A stretch of DNA of 64,000 nt from NCBI GenBank assembly GCA_003427395.1, contig BFEA01000232.1, positions 1,799,942 through 1,863,941 of the forward strand, given 5' to 3'. The notes under the pieces were generated by a model, which had not been told where the DNA came from, made no database searches, and saw nothing but the letters and a program-made list of their open reading frames with translations. Source of the DNA: Chara braunii. Lineage: Eukaryota > Streptophyta > Charophyceae > Charales > Characeae. Below, piece after piece: positions 43,860 to 53,777 of the stretch (within the stretch, counting starts at the first letter, position 1; every line of letters starts with the position of its first letter). Made by a program: the position numbers and the translations under genes.

Positions 43860-44070
43860 TACTTATTAAAGACTATCATGTAATCAAAGATTAACCATAG
43901 ATTCGTTATCAAACAACATGATTTAGCATTTTTGTACGTATGCAACTCCAATCCACGTACCTCACAACGCAATCATATTCATGCCTAACCAATGATCTAA
44001 CTTATTCAAGACCATCATGTAATTCAAGATTAACCATAAATTAGTTATTAAACAACATCATTTAATGCCC
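43860..44070. repeat. ~143-bp tandem duplication
   Basis: 'gactatcatgtaatcaaaga' and 'ttaaccatagattcgttatc' (43871-43915) recur as 'gaccatcatgtaattcaaga' and 'ttaaccataaattagttatt' (44012-44056), followed by 'aaacaacat' in both. Confidence 0.7.
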
Positions 44071-44284
44071 AACTAATGTTTATTTAAATATAATGCATCA
44101 TGGATCAGTTCAAAATTTGCTTAATTAAGGTTAAATCCATCATGTTAAACCTTCATTCGGCATACTTGACGCTTGTTCCGTACAATTCGACAATGATGGG
44201 CGGCTACCCAAAAGGTGGACTACAACGACAATACAATGGAGGACTGGAACGACGACGAACGATCGATGGTCAGCGATGACGCAC

Positions 44285-45130
44285 AAATGGAGATAGATGG
44301 AAAAAGATGGCACAACGATGGAGAGAGATCATGCAGGAGCGACAGAGAGAGATGGAGCAGCAATGGAGCGAGATGGAGCAGGATGGCGTAGCGATGGAGA
44401 GAGATGGTGCAGGATGGAGCAACGCTGGAGAGAGATGGCGCAGGAGCGATGGAGAGAGATGCAGAGAGATCGAGGAGGAGCAATGGAGAGAGATGGCGCA
44501 ACGATGGAGAGAAATCGCGCAGCGATGGAGAAGAGATCGAGCAGGAGCGATGGAGAGAGATGGCGCAGCGATGGAGAGAGTCTGCAATGAAGAAGAAAGA
44601 TGGCGTGAAGATGAGAAAGATCGCCTGACGATGGAGAGAGTCTAGTGATGGAGAGAGATCGTGCAACGATGGAGAGAGATCGTGCAACGCTGAAGAGCGA
44701 TCGCATGGCGATGGAGAAGAGATCGCTCAGAAGCGATGGAGAGAGATGGTGCAACGATAAAGATTTCGCGATGGAGAAAGATGGCATTACGATGAAGAAA
44801 AATCGCGTAGGAGCGATGGAGAGAGATAGCGCATCGATGGAGGAAGGTGGCATAAGAGATGGTCCAACGATGGTTAGCGCAGGCGCACCGATGAAGAGAG
44901 ATGGCACACCGATGGAGATAGATGGAGAAAGATGGCATATCGATGGAGAGCGATGGCGCATCGATGGAGAGAGATGACACAACGATGAGAAAAATGGCGC
45001 AGTGATGGAAGGAATAACAATGGTTAGCGCTGTGATGGCAGCGATAGTGATGGTCAACGTTGCTACGGGAGTGATAGGGATTGTCAGTGCTGCGATGAGA
45101 GCGATGACGATGGTCAGCGCTGCGATGGAG
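44285..45130. repeat. GATGGAGAGAGATSGCGCARC minisatellite
   Basis: About 21-24-bp units (gatggagagagatggcgcaac) repeated for ~850 bp with growing divergence to the right, passing into GATGGTCAGCGCTGC units at 45030-45125. Purine-rich plus strand. The 293-, 212- and 155-codon minus-strand ORFs and the plus-strand ORFs are translations of the array. Confidence 0.95.
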
Positions 45131-46619
45131 GATATAGCAATAGCGAGAGCTAAGCGCAGTGATGATGATGGCGATGGCGAACGCTGGAATGGATGCGATT
45201 CTGTTCGCAAGCGAAGCGATGGGAGCGCTGGAGCAATTGCAGACGTTCGATATCCACTGCCGTTGACATTTGCAAAACATCAGAATGATTGTAGACTATA
45301 ATTTATAGGTTTTCCGTGTTGACCTCGACGCTCAACGAACCACCGTGCTGGGTTTTCGGGACCGTTCAGATTCGTGTCTCAACGCACAACGAACCGTCAC
45401 GCCTTGCCTCGACGAGCAAAGAACCGTTGCGGTGGGATTAGTGCGCCTGACCTCGGGAGGGTAACGAAGCTCCACTTTGTACGTCGGATTATGACGATCG
45501 ACGGTCGAGACTAGAACAGAGAAAATGACCTAGACTGTCCCTTATTTTCTGGAAGTGTCCTATCAATGCACGCCGGAGTTAGCGAAAATTTTAGGGTTTC
45601 TGGCATGCCACCGACTTCGTTAATCTGCGCCGTTGAATTTTGTAGATCGATGGCCAACAATTTTCAGTACCTCTGACCTTTCGAGGCCCAACCTGTCCTT
45701 ACCATTTTATAGGCCTGGCGTCTTATAGGCCCTGACGTGCGATATGAGAACAACCGCTAAATCGAAACACCCTCTTGGCACCCTTCTTGATTCCGAAGTG
45801 AGGCCTGCTGCTGGAGAGTTCCTCTGGGCGGAAAAGTATAAAAGGCATTGTCGAACTCGTTTTATCTCTTTTGTTGTTTGGCAGCTCAACAGTTCAAGTC
45901 GTGCTATCGTTTCCCCGCACATTTTGATATCTTGTCTTCACCCACGTCTTCACCCACCGCCATAGCTAGTTCGCTTTGTAGCTCGATTTTCATTCACCAT
46001 AGCCAGCTTGCTCTTCGTAGCTCGATTTTTGTCCGCCATAGCTGGTTCGCTCGTCCTACATCTATATCCTTCTGCCGTTGGTCGTTCGTGCAACGCACGA
46101 CGAATGTGAGATGCTATTTCAGCTGTCCTAATTTGTGTCCGATGTCTGAACAGATTCAAAGATACCCTGTATGTACCTGCACGCTATAACGCCGCAGTGT
46201 CGCATTTTGAACCCCAAATCAATTCTCGGTTTTTTGTTTGGCTCCATAGGTCAGGTCGTGTTATCGCCACCTCACACGTTCTGATATCTTTTCTTTACCC
46301 TCCACTTCCGTCTGCTATAGCTGATCCGCACATCGTAGCTCGATTTCCTTTCGTGAGAGCTGAACCTGCACACTATAAAGCTTCCATGATATTGTTTGTA
46401 TATATATATATCTATATAACAACTTATACTCGTCAGTGCCCATGTTGAACCCCGAATCAATATCCGTTTTTGTTGAACCCTAAATCAATTTCTGGTTTTT
46501 GTTCGCCTGTCCCTTGTGAGGTCGCCCACCTTACATATATATATATAGGTATTAGTCCGTGCCGCTTCTAGAAGGCCGAATTAATTCGAAGTTTTTATTC
46601 ATCTATCCCACTAAGGTCG
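45131..46619. other. Spacer with a ~54-bp short repeat; no gene
   Basis: 45961-46050 has two to three units of 'catagc.agttcgctttgta' and 'gctcgattttcattcacc'. A further copy lies at 46316-46350. Short ORFs 45848-46189 and 45744-45965 overlap in different frames and show no domain. (TA) tracts lie at 46401-46418 and 46534-46548. Confidence 0.5.
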
Positions 46620-47661
46620 AAATTGATCCACAATTGCGAGTTAGTTTGCAGTTTGCGACCTATAGTGCTGGAGGAGTTACAACTGCGAGTTAGTTCGTAC
46701 TTTGTGACCTACAGTATTGGAGGAGTTGTCGCTCTTTGTATCCAGAACTTCGAGTTAGTTCGCACTTTGCGACCTACAGTGTTGGAGGAGTTGTCGCTCT
46801 TCGTATCCATAACTCCGAGTTAGTTCGCACTTTGTCGACACCTAGTGGAACATGTTTTAGGTCTTTATTTTCACAACTTCGAGTTAGTTCGCACTTTCCC
46901 CAAGATAAGACACCTCTTTCTTGAAAGTGAGTTCTTCATTTCTAGAACTGTGAGTTAGTTCGCACTTTATGACCTACAGTGTTGGAGGAGTTGTTGCCCT
47001 CCGTATCCAGAACTCCGAGTGAGTTCACACTTGTCAACACCCATGTTGTACGTGTTTGAGGTCTTCATTTCCAAAACTCCGAGTTAGTTCGCACTTTCCC
47101 CAAGATAAGTCGCCTCTTTCTTAAACGTGAGTTCCTCAAATCCATAACTGCGAGTTGGAATTGTTGTCTTTTCTCCAGAACTGCGAGTTAGTTCGCGCTT
47201 GTCGATACCCATGTGGTACATGTTGTAAATATCTTCATTTCCATAACTGCGATAAGCCGACTCTTTCTTGAACGTGAGTTTTGCATTTATAGAACTGCGA
47301 GTTAGAACTGTTATCTTTTCTCAAGAACTCCGAGTTAGTTCGCACTTGTCGATATCCATGTGGTACTTGTTATAGAGGTCTTCATTTCCACAACTCCGAG
47401 TTAGTTTGCATTTTTCCGAAGATAAGCCGCCTATTTGTTCATTTTCAGGACTGCGAGTTGGTTCGCACTCAGTCCGATGAGTTGTTATCTTTCCTCCCAA
47501 CTCACTCTGTCAGAGGAGTATTGTCTTTCCTCCCCCTGACCCAATTGTTGTGATTTCGTGTGCATTCCAAACACCCATCTGGTACGTCGTTTCGGTCCTT
47601 TATTTCCATAACTCTAAGTTAGTTCGCACTTTGTTGTTGTACTCTTAGGAAAACCTCGTGG
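46620..47661. repeat. CTGCGAGTTAGTTCGCACTT tandem array
   Basis: At least 14 occurrences of 'aactgcgagttagttcgcac' or 'aactccgagttagttcgcac', mostly 60-130 bp apart, alternating with 'gacctacagtgttggaggag' and 'cccatgtggtac' blocks. The last unit (47611-47661) includes the 51-bp piece that is found inverted at 37446-37496. Confidence 0.85.
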
Positions 47662-47883
47662 CTTTCCTACCGGTCATCCGATTTAGTCTAGGGTTGGACG
47701 TATTAGTTTAGGGTTGGGTGTAAAATAACGTCCGCGAAGAACACATCGACAAGTGATGGGGCGTTTGCCCCCGAGGAGGGACGAGGTCTTACTCAATCTT
47801 CTCCTCAACATCTTCATTCGAAGGATGCACAATGGTTTTGAGACTTTGTTGTCGACGGGAAACTTGTTGGGCTAGCTATTTTC

Positions 47884-48255
47884 GTGCAGCCCGCTGACTT
47901 TATAGACGGTAAGGGAGCAAACCACATTTATCATGTCGGTACCATCCTTTCGTCCCAGAAACAATTTGGGGGCTTGCTCAAGCTGCAAACTAACATTTTC
48001 TACAACATGTGCGGACTACCTTACAAAGGTGTCAAAGGTGTGATGGTTTCAATCAATAATTTTGCGGGGTATGACTCGAACATGCTTCGCTGTCGTCACT
48101 TCAAAGGGTTTTACGATAGCAAAAGCATGCCTCTTCCACCTCCGGTGGAATATCTCGATCTTGCGCTGAAGGTGCTAAAAGAGCGTCTGATTCGTCCGCG
48201 AGATTATGGTTTCCGACTTCTAACAGCCCCTGAGGGGTCGTTCGGCTTAGCTTAA
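47884..48255 (+). CDS. Unrecognised ORF ahead of the ParB-like region
   Basis: 123 codons from ATG-less start region to TAA: VQPADFIDGKGANHIYHVGT, LLKLQTNIFYNMCGLPYKGV, VMVSINNFAGYDSNMLRCRH, FKGFYDSKSMPLPPP, LALKVLKERLIRPRDYGFRL. Coding similarity seems to continue upstream past a TGA (DFVVDGKLVGLAIFVQPADF, ~47846), so the true start is probably before 47832. It looks globular and has no signal peptide. I do not recognise it. It is on the same strand and 240 bp before the basic ORF leading into the ParB-like segment, so it may be an earlier exon of one large gene. Confidence 0.45.
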   Translation: MQPADFIDGKGANHIYHVGTILSSQKQFGGLLKLQTNIFYNMCGLPYKGVKGVMVSINNFAGYDSNMLRCRHFKGFYDSKSMPLPPPVEYLDLALKVLKERLIRPRDYGFRLLTAPEGSFGLA

Positions 48256-48490
48256 GAAACCCCTCTGATGAAAGTGAGGAACGTCAGTATCATTCACGGC
48301 ACTGAGGGTTAGGGCGTGGGGCAGGTGGGCAGGAGTTAGCTGCAGGTCGGTCCGAGTCCTTCTAGGTGCACGTCTCGCTGCCAAGGTGACACGTACTCGC
48401 TGCTAGGGTGACACGTACTCGCTTCGTGATGAGGCGAGAAGAGAATTCGGCAGTTCAAGACAAGAGGTTGGAGGGAATGAGGTTGGAGGG

Positions 48491-48994
48491 ATGGGCGTTA
48501 TGCGCGACAACTCTGGAGGGGAGCCGACTTCTTCAAAGAAGAAGCGCGAGCGACATAAAACGGTACGAGATGAGGTGGCGGAACAAAGCAGATACATGAA
48601 GAGGATGAAAGGATCCTCGGAGCTGATGATTGGCGAGGACGAAGGTGACGTCGTGGAACGTGCCTTGGGAAAAAAACCGCCAAGGATGAGTGGCGGACAA
48701 GAAGAAGAAGTCAAAAAGAGGCAGTCGAAGCAAGAAGCTGCAAGAACAAGGAAGAAAGCGAAGAGGGCCGACTGTTTGACCATCGGCGAAGGGCAAGCCG
48801 TGGAAGCTATGGGTGAAGGAGATTCGGCTCGTCAAGGCATTGTTGCCGCGGGAGAACCTTCCGAGAAATTTAAAAGGAAGTTGGTAGTTGAAGGCGATCT
48901 CCAGAAGAAAGCTCGGAGGAGGAAGACTGGTGAGGGGACGAGTGATGGCGAAAGGGCGGTTGGTAGGCAATACGACAAAGCGACAGTGTTTTGA
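48491..48994 (+). CDS. Lys/Arg/Glu-rich ORF (linker or N-terminal region)
   Basis: 167 codons, highly charged and low complexity: SSKKKRERHKTVRDEV, YMKRMKGSSELMIGEDEG, EEEVKKRQSKQEAARTRKKA, KFKRKLVVEGDLQKKARRRK. Several basic clusters could act as nuclear localisation signals. It stops 33 bp before the ParB-like frame starts; a reading LEYERNDNGDIVEKEHPI joins straight after the stop, so this is probably the disordered N-terminal part of the same protein. The reverse-strand ORF of 253 codons (48533-49294) is its shadow. Confidence 0.5.
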   Translation: MGVMRDNSGGEPTSSKKKRERHKTVRDEVAEQSRYMKRMKGSSELMIGEDEGDVVERALGKKPPRMSGGQEEEVKKRQSKQEAARTRKKAKRADCLTIGEGQAVEAMGEGDSARQGIVAAGEPSEKFKRKLVVEGDLQKKARRRKTGEGTSDGERAVGRQYDKATVF

Positions 48995-49015
48995 CTCGAA
49001 TACGAGCGAAACGAT

Positions 49016-49879
49016 AATGGTGACATCGTGGAGAAGGAGCACCCAATTCAACTGGTCATCGACCCTAGAAAGGTCTGCGATATCCCGCCATGGGAAATGT
49101 ATTATAATCACCACGATCTCTCTCGGGATGGTGTGGAGGAGAAGGCAAAGGCATGGACGAAAAACACTTTGGTTCTGGCTCCCATCTACAAGGCAGTGAC
49201 ACAGAAGTCGGAGAGAGCTCGAAGGTTTCACAAGGATGTCTTCAAGCGAGAGGACAAGGACAAATACTTCTATTACCCCGTGAATGGACAACACACTGTG
49301 GTTGTTGTGAAGGAATTGGATGGTGAGTCAATATTCGAATTGTGGAAGATGCACTCGTGGCTAGCGAGAGTCGTGTGGTTCTCCGATGAAGACTTTGGGG
49401 AGTATTCGCAGGTTAGTCTAGCGGAGAACACAAGACACACGATGTCTATGCATCATTTGCAGAAGGTCATTTTCGAGGACATGCAGGAGGCACGGGAAAA
49501 CCAGGGAAGGCCGGTGGCTGTTAAAGGAAACCCTTCCGGTAAGGAGGCCAAAAAACAAGTGTTTTTTTAGTTTCAGAAGCTGTTTTTGGGAAAGAGTCCC
49601 AACGCCGCTCATTGGAAGATGGCATGTAATCCGCCAACGCATACCGACAAGGACAAAGTTGTGGCTACTTGCAATGCATTGAGGCAATGGTTACCTCTCG
49701 TGACGGTCGGTGATGAGGTTTTTCGTAAAGGGATGAAGTTTTACAATAAGTGGGCCGAGGAAAAATTGTTAGGCGGAGACGGGAAAGACGTCCTTGTCGA
49801 AGCCTCGCAAATACATGCCAGACAAATCTTCGGGGCTTCAAGCGATTCCAGAAATGGGCGCGAAAGGGGCAGCTGGTGA
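49016..49879 (+). pseudogene. ParB/Srx-like N-terminal domain protein segment
   Basis: IQLVIDPRKVCDIPPWEMYY, NHHDLSRDGVEEKA, NTLVLAPIYKAV and YFYYPVNGQHTVVVVKELDG (to ~49325) follow the ParB-like nuclease/CTPase fold: a first strand with 'I.P..I', a helix 'V.EL..SI', 'P..V', then the 'V.DGhHR..A' box, here NGQHTVVVV. The frame stops at a single TAG (49568-49570) and continues in the same frame through FQKLFLGKSPNAAHWKMACN to a W followed by a stop at 49879. The usual R after H in the box is T, so activity is doubtful. In bacteria and phages such domains often sit next to or fused with DNA methyltransferases, which fits the next segment. Confidence 0.55.
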
Positions 49880-50300
49880 GACAAAGTCCGTATCCCTCCG
49901 CCTCAGACCAAAAAGAAAACGCAATTGTATTACAAATTTTTCATCGTCGTGAAAGAGTCGGACATGTTCTGTTTGCAATCTCTCGCTGACATGACCGATG
50001 ATGAAAAATTGTCAATCCTTGAGGACATTCTCGCGCTTAAGGGAGTGTTTGTGCAATCGACGGGGGAGCATCTCAAAAGATAATATAAGCTGGGAATTAA
50101 AGACATGGTCACGACGAGGAAAGTGAATCGAATGATGCTTCGCATGTTCCACTACATCTTGTTCCTTGAATTTGAGGAGGACGCAGAGGTTTGGTGCTAT
50201 GGAAGCTAGTTTTTTCGGACCGAAGAGCAGCTTCTGGCGGAATTCGCACCGCAGGGCCTCATAAAGCAGGTGTGGGTCGAACTGAGGAAGCATTTCCATG
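49880..50300 (+). pseudogene. Middle segment of the ParB-methyltransferase-like protein
   Basis: In a different frame from the ParB-like segment: TKKKTQLYYKFFIVVKESDM, SLADMTDDEKLSILEDILAL, KGVFVQSTGEHLKR, stop (TAA ~50081), YKLGIKDMVTTRKVNRMMLR, MFHYILFLEFEEDAEVWCYG, stop (TAG ~50208), FFRTEEQLLAEFAPQGLIKQ, VWVELRKHFHDAMDYV. Helical, globular-looking sequence that continues naturally into the frame starting at ~50323 after one frame change. It has no own domain call. Confidence 0.5.
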
Positions 50301-50309
50301 ACGCGATGG

Positions 50310-51587
50310 ACTACGTGAACACTTGCAAACGTTGTCTTCGTACGAGAAAGAGTCCCTCGACGAAACGAAGAGACTGTACGATGATGACAGGTTTTCTAAA
50401 TCCTTTGAGAAGTCTGTCCGCTCTATCTTGTCATTAACAAAGGAAGAAGTCCAGGACACGATCAGGGTCAGTGGAGATGTGAGGCACATCAAATGGCACA
50501 AGCTCAACTGCTTTATCAGCCTTATTCCTTTCGGTTGTCTGCCTTCCCAAGCTCACATTCGTCTCACAGAGATCCGAGAGATTGTGCGACATTACGTATG
50601 CAACTTGTACGTCCTCGATTTGTGTGATCCCACACTCCTGCCAGATTGGCAAGAAGACGATTTCGCCTCCTTGCAAGGCGTTCTCCAAACCCTATCGCCA
50701 AGGCACAGGGCACTTATGGTCTTCTTCCCATCGTGTTGGGAGCTCAGTTTCTTGAAAGGCATGACCAAGCTTAGCGTTCATCACGTGAGGACAGGGAAGT
50801 GTGTGCGCCATGCACAAAGGAAGGCCACAGTCCGGGAAGGCAATATGTTGGTCGAGGAATATGATCGTCTGTACGTCGTTTTCAATGGCGAGAACTTGGT
50901 AGACAACACGGTTGCAGTGTTCCCATTCAGTAGTTCATCGAAGCGCTCCCGTGCGAATGCTCCAAGTCCGGCCAAACCCACGAGGGCGGTCCACTCAAAG
51001 CCTGGTTGTTCTTCCGACCCTTCGGGACAGGTTGTGGCCTGTTTCGACATGGCAGACGAGGACAAGTTCCCTCGCAGCCAGAGGGAGGACGACGGTGTGG
51101 CAAGTATTCAAGGAGCTGCTGACGGGGACAGGGAACGAAACCCAACTCATCTAATTGGTCGACTCAAATTTTTTTGTAGAGTTGGGCAAACTGTTGTTTT
51201 TTTTTCTGTCCTGTGGGAGCACTCCTATGTAGTGGTCGAAACATCGTTACGTTAGAGGTCGAGGCAAAAATTATCGATTACCTTCACGAGTTCATGAAGA
51301 CACGCGGGGGGGACCATCGCAACTATTGCTCTTTTGTCCAGACCACCGGCGAACGGAATTGGGATCCCAAACGTGATATGTATTGGAAATTGTCGGAGAA
51401 GAAAAAAATGGACGTTTGTGAGTTCTTTTTCCAACCAGGACCGCCTGCTCAAACCGGCCCGGATTATAATCGACGAAGAAACCTGGTGTTCGGTGTGTTG
51501 AAAGGTTACCACAGTGCACCCAAGGAGTCTGTCTCAAATTTTCTGAAAAGGCTGGAACGCGTTTTTTTCTTATGGCAGAACAACTAA
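50310..51587 (+). pseudogene. Permuted DNA methyltransferase-like region
   Basis: ORF 50323-51255: after helical LSSYEKESLDETKRLYDDDR, a strand LYVLDLCDPTLLPDW (about 50608-50655) sits where class beta/gamma amino-methyltransferases have DPPY/DPPW. It is followed by FASLQGVLQTLSPRHRALMV and FFPSCWELSF, as in the '..L...L..LVFC' strand after motif IV. A Ser/Pro-rich linker follows, then NPTHLIGRLKFFCRVGQTVV, and after a frame change in an 8-9 T run (51195-51210) the next frame gives GALLCSGRNIVTLEVEAKII and DYLHEF. This resembles 'P..L...LI..F...G..VLDPF.GSGTT...A...GR..IGIE', i.e. the AdoMet-binding motif I placed after motif IV (circular permutation). DPPY is CDPT here and the FxGxG is damaged, so it is likely inactive. 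Confidence 0.5.
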
Positions 51588-52246
51588 CGCTCGAGAACTA
51601 CAAGGCGCAATTTGACGAGGACGACCCTTTCGACACTGAAGATATGGAGGAGGTGAGCGACTCTAAATCCTTCGATTTCGAGTCCATGCTACTTCCTGAG
51701 GTGGTTGCACATGTTGGTGATGAAGGGAAAGATGGCTTTCAGAGATATGGCACGTCCCCTGCCGGTTTGAAGCGTGTATTTGAGCGTGGCGCAATCGAGG
51801 AACAATCGTCTGATGATGGGGAAGAAGACAAAGACTACAAATACACACTTGTTGACAAACTCATTAAGGACCATGATACCTGGGAGAATGATAGCCTTTT
51901 CTTCTATGGTAAGTACCACAAGTTCACAGCAGAGGACATCTGGGGCCACAACGTCGTCTGGCACCCCAGGAAATTCCAACCTCCTGTAAAGAATGGAAAG
52001 TGGGTCATGGCAATAAATGAAGTCGACGGCAAGTGGAGTGGCTTGAACAGACTGGGAGCGGGTCCATTTAAGAAAAAGGCCAGAGAAGCTTCAGTGGAGC
52101 ATTTGAGTGTAGTAAACCCCGAAAGGAGCCCACAGGGCGTCAATGCTTATGCAGGCCAAAAGCACAACGAGCTCTACAACAACAAAATGTTAGAGTTCCG
52201 AACGCCTTTCTACACACTTGAAACGACACCGTCTCTTGGCGCATGA
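51572..52246 (+). CDS. Unrecognised 224-codon ORF, intact
   Basis: The longest intact non-repeat frame in the block. It overlaps the end of the previous frame by 15 bp. An acidic start (AQFDEDDPFDTEDMEEVSDS) is followed by a globular part: FGYGTSP-like FQRYGTSPAGLKRVFERGAI, KYTLVDKLIKDHDTWENDSL, FFYGKYHKFTAEDIWGHNVV, WHPRKFQPPVKNGKWVMAIN, and an end LYNNKMLEFRTPFYTLETTP. It probably continues the methyltransferase-like protein as its C-terminal region, since no promoter-like gap separates them. No family recognised. Confidence 0.5.
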   Translation: MAEQLTLENYKAQFDEDDPFDTEDMEEVSDSKSFDFESMLLPEVVAHVGDEGKDGFQRYGTSPAGLKRVFERGAIEEQSSDDGEEDKDYKYTLVDKLIKDHDTWENDSLFFYGKYHKFTAEDIWGHNVVWHPRKFQPPVKNGKWVMAINEVDGKWSGLNRLGAGPFKKKAREASVEHLSVVNPERSPQGVNAYAGQKHNELYNNKMLEFRTPFYTLETTPSLGA

Positions 52247-52261
52247 CGCAACCTCCGGCCG

Positions 52262-52618
52262 GTGGTCAGCATCCGGGAGGTGGTGGAGGAGGTGACGGAG
52301 GAGACGGCTCATGATCTGGTGGAGGAGGTGACGAAGGAGACAACTCAGGATATGGTGCTGACAAAGCAGAGGGGAAGGGGTCGGGCGGAGAAGGTTCTAA
52401 AGAAAAGCGATCTGCCGGAAAGGGGTCAGGCGAAACGTCGTCACGATCAAAGGGGTCTGACGAAAAAGGGTCCAGCGGAAAGGGGTCGGGTGGAAAGGGG
52501 TCGGGCAGAAAGGGGTCGGGCGGAAAGCGTAAAGCTTTCGGGAGTCGCGAGTCTACGGGATCTGAAAGCCACTGCGAAGGGAGTAGAGATTCCGACATGT
52601 GAGACGAGGACGCCCTGA
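52262..52618 (+). repeat. GGGGTCGGGCGGAAA short repeat with RG/ER-rich frame
   Basis: 52300-52360 has repeated 'gaggaggtgacg.aggagac' and 52420-52530 has ~15-bp units 'aaggggtcgggcggaaa'. The frame encodes VEEVTEETAHDLVEEVTKET and then RGRVERGRAERGRAE. Either a repeat-expanded disordered tail or chance. Confidence 0.5.
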
Positions 52619-53081
52619 GGTCTTACCAAGTGCGAGTAGATTCACACTTGTCTGCAAGGACTTTGTTTCACGAAGTCGAGGAGTATTTGTGCCACAGTAC
52701 GCAGCCGGCGTATCCTGTGGACAACACCTTGCTCTTGCGCCTCTTGGAAGAAGGCGAACATCTGCAGTGTACGGCAACATCTCCTGAGTGGCAAAACCAT
52801 TCCTTATCGGGAACTGCGTCTTCGTTTTGCCTGGACGCTGGGATGCCCGCATTGCGAAGGAGCGAAGGTGCGAGCGTCAGTTCCCTCAGCTTGGCGAGCG
52901 CCACAAAGTCCGAATAGATTCGGAGTTATTGACGTCGCCCTGCGGGCCGTCCACCAGCATTGCTGCTCACGCTACATTTCTCTGGGGCGAAGAAAATGTG
53001 AGGTCCAACCCCCCCCATCTTCGGTTGGGCATAGTGTTCCCCTGCTCACCGGCATTCTCAAATGTTCAAACTCAAGACTGA
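52619..53081. other. Spacer; overlapping frames, no gene
   Basis: Five short frames overlap on both strands with no domain. A dyad of the TGCGAGT type lies at 52628-52649 and a variant ('gtccgaatagattcggagtt') at 52909-52928. Confidence 0.5.
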
Positions 53082-53738
53082 TTGTCTCGCAAAGTGCTGG
53101 AGGGGCCCGCTGCAGGAGTGTTGGAGACCGAGGCTAGCGAGTATCAATGTCATGCTTCGGAGGGTGCATCTGTCGACTTTGAGAGCAAGAGTACAACAGC
53201 TCCGGGGGAAGAGGAGCTCTCACAGGAAGCGCATGCTGTGCAGCGAGAAAAGAAGACTCAATATTGGCGGCCTCACAAAGTGTTGGAGGGGCCGGTTGCA
53301 GGAGTGTCGGAGATCGGTGCTAGCGAGCATCAATGTCATGCTTCGGAGGGTGCGTCCGTTGACTTTGAGAGCAAGAGTACAGCAGCTCCGGGGGAGGAGG
53401 AGCTCTCACAGGAAGTGCGTGCTGTACAGTGGGAAGAGGAGGCTAAACACTGTCCGCCTCGCAAAGTGTTGAAGGGGCACGATGCAGGAGTGTTGGAGAC
53501 CGGGGCTAGCGAGCATCAATGTCATGCTTCGGAGGGTGCGTCCGTCGATTTTGAGAGCAAGAGTACAACAACTCCGGGGGAAGAGGGGCTCTCACAGGAA
53601 GCGCATGTTGTGCAGCAGGAAGAGGAGCTTCTCCAGGGCTCATCACAAAATACCATCAACATCGGGGACACCGAAGAGGTTCTGCACAGTGGAGCGCCAC
53701 TTACGACGCAAGAGGGTGATGTTAAGGGAGGTCAGTAG
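53082..53738 (+). CDS. Protein with three ~62-residue tandem repeats
   Basis: 218 codons. Repeats begin RKVLEGPAAGVLETEASEYQ (~53088), HKVLEGPVAGVSEIGASEHQ (~53277) and RKVLKGHDAGVLETGASEHQ (~53463); each continues CHASEGASVDFESKSTT, then PGEEELSQEAHAVQ. DNA period 186-189 bp, always a multiple of three, and substitutions keep the frame open, which suggests the frame was translated while the repeat expanded. Acidic, no membrane segment or signal peptide. The +1 frame is also partly open (53062-53472, 53482-53793), so coding is not certain. Function unknown. Confidence 0.5.
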   Translation: MSRKVLEGPAAGVLETEASEYQCHASEGASVDFESKSTTAPGEEELSQEAHAVQREKKTQYWRPHKVLEGPVAGVSEIGASEHQCHASEGASVDFESKSTAAPGEEELSQEVRAVQWEEEAKHCPPRKVLKGHDAGVLETGASEHQCHASEGASVDFESKSTTTPGEEGLSQEAHVVQQEEELLQGSSQNTINIGDTEEVLHSGAPLTTQEGDVKGGQ

Positions 53739-53777
53739 ACGTTTGTGGACTGCAAAGACCGTGGGGAGGAATGACGT

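Noticed and set aside
44220-45280. Minus-strand ORFs of 155-293 codons rich in Ser, Leu and His
   Set aside because: They are translations of the GATGGAGAGAGATGGCGC minisatellite; frames on the other strand are equally open and no domain is present.
48533-49294. 253-codon minus-strand ORF
   Set aside because: It is the shadow of the charged plus-strand ORF and the ParB-like segment, which carry recognisable features.
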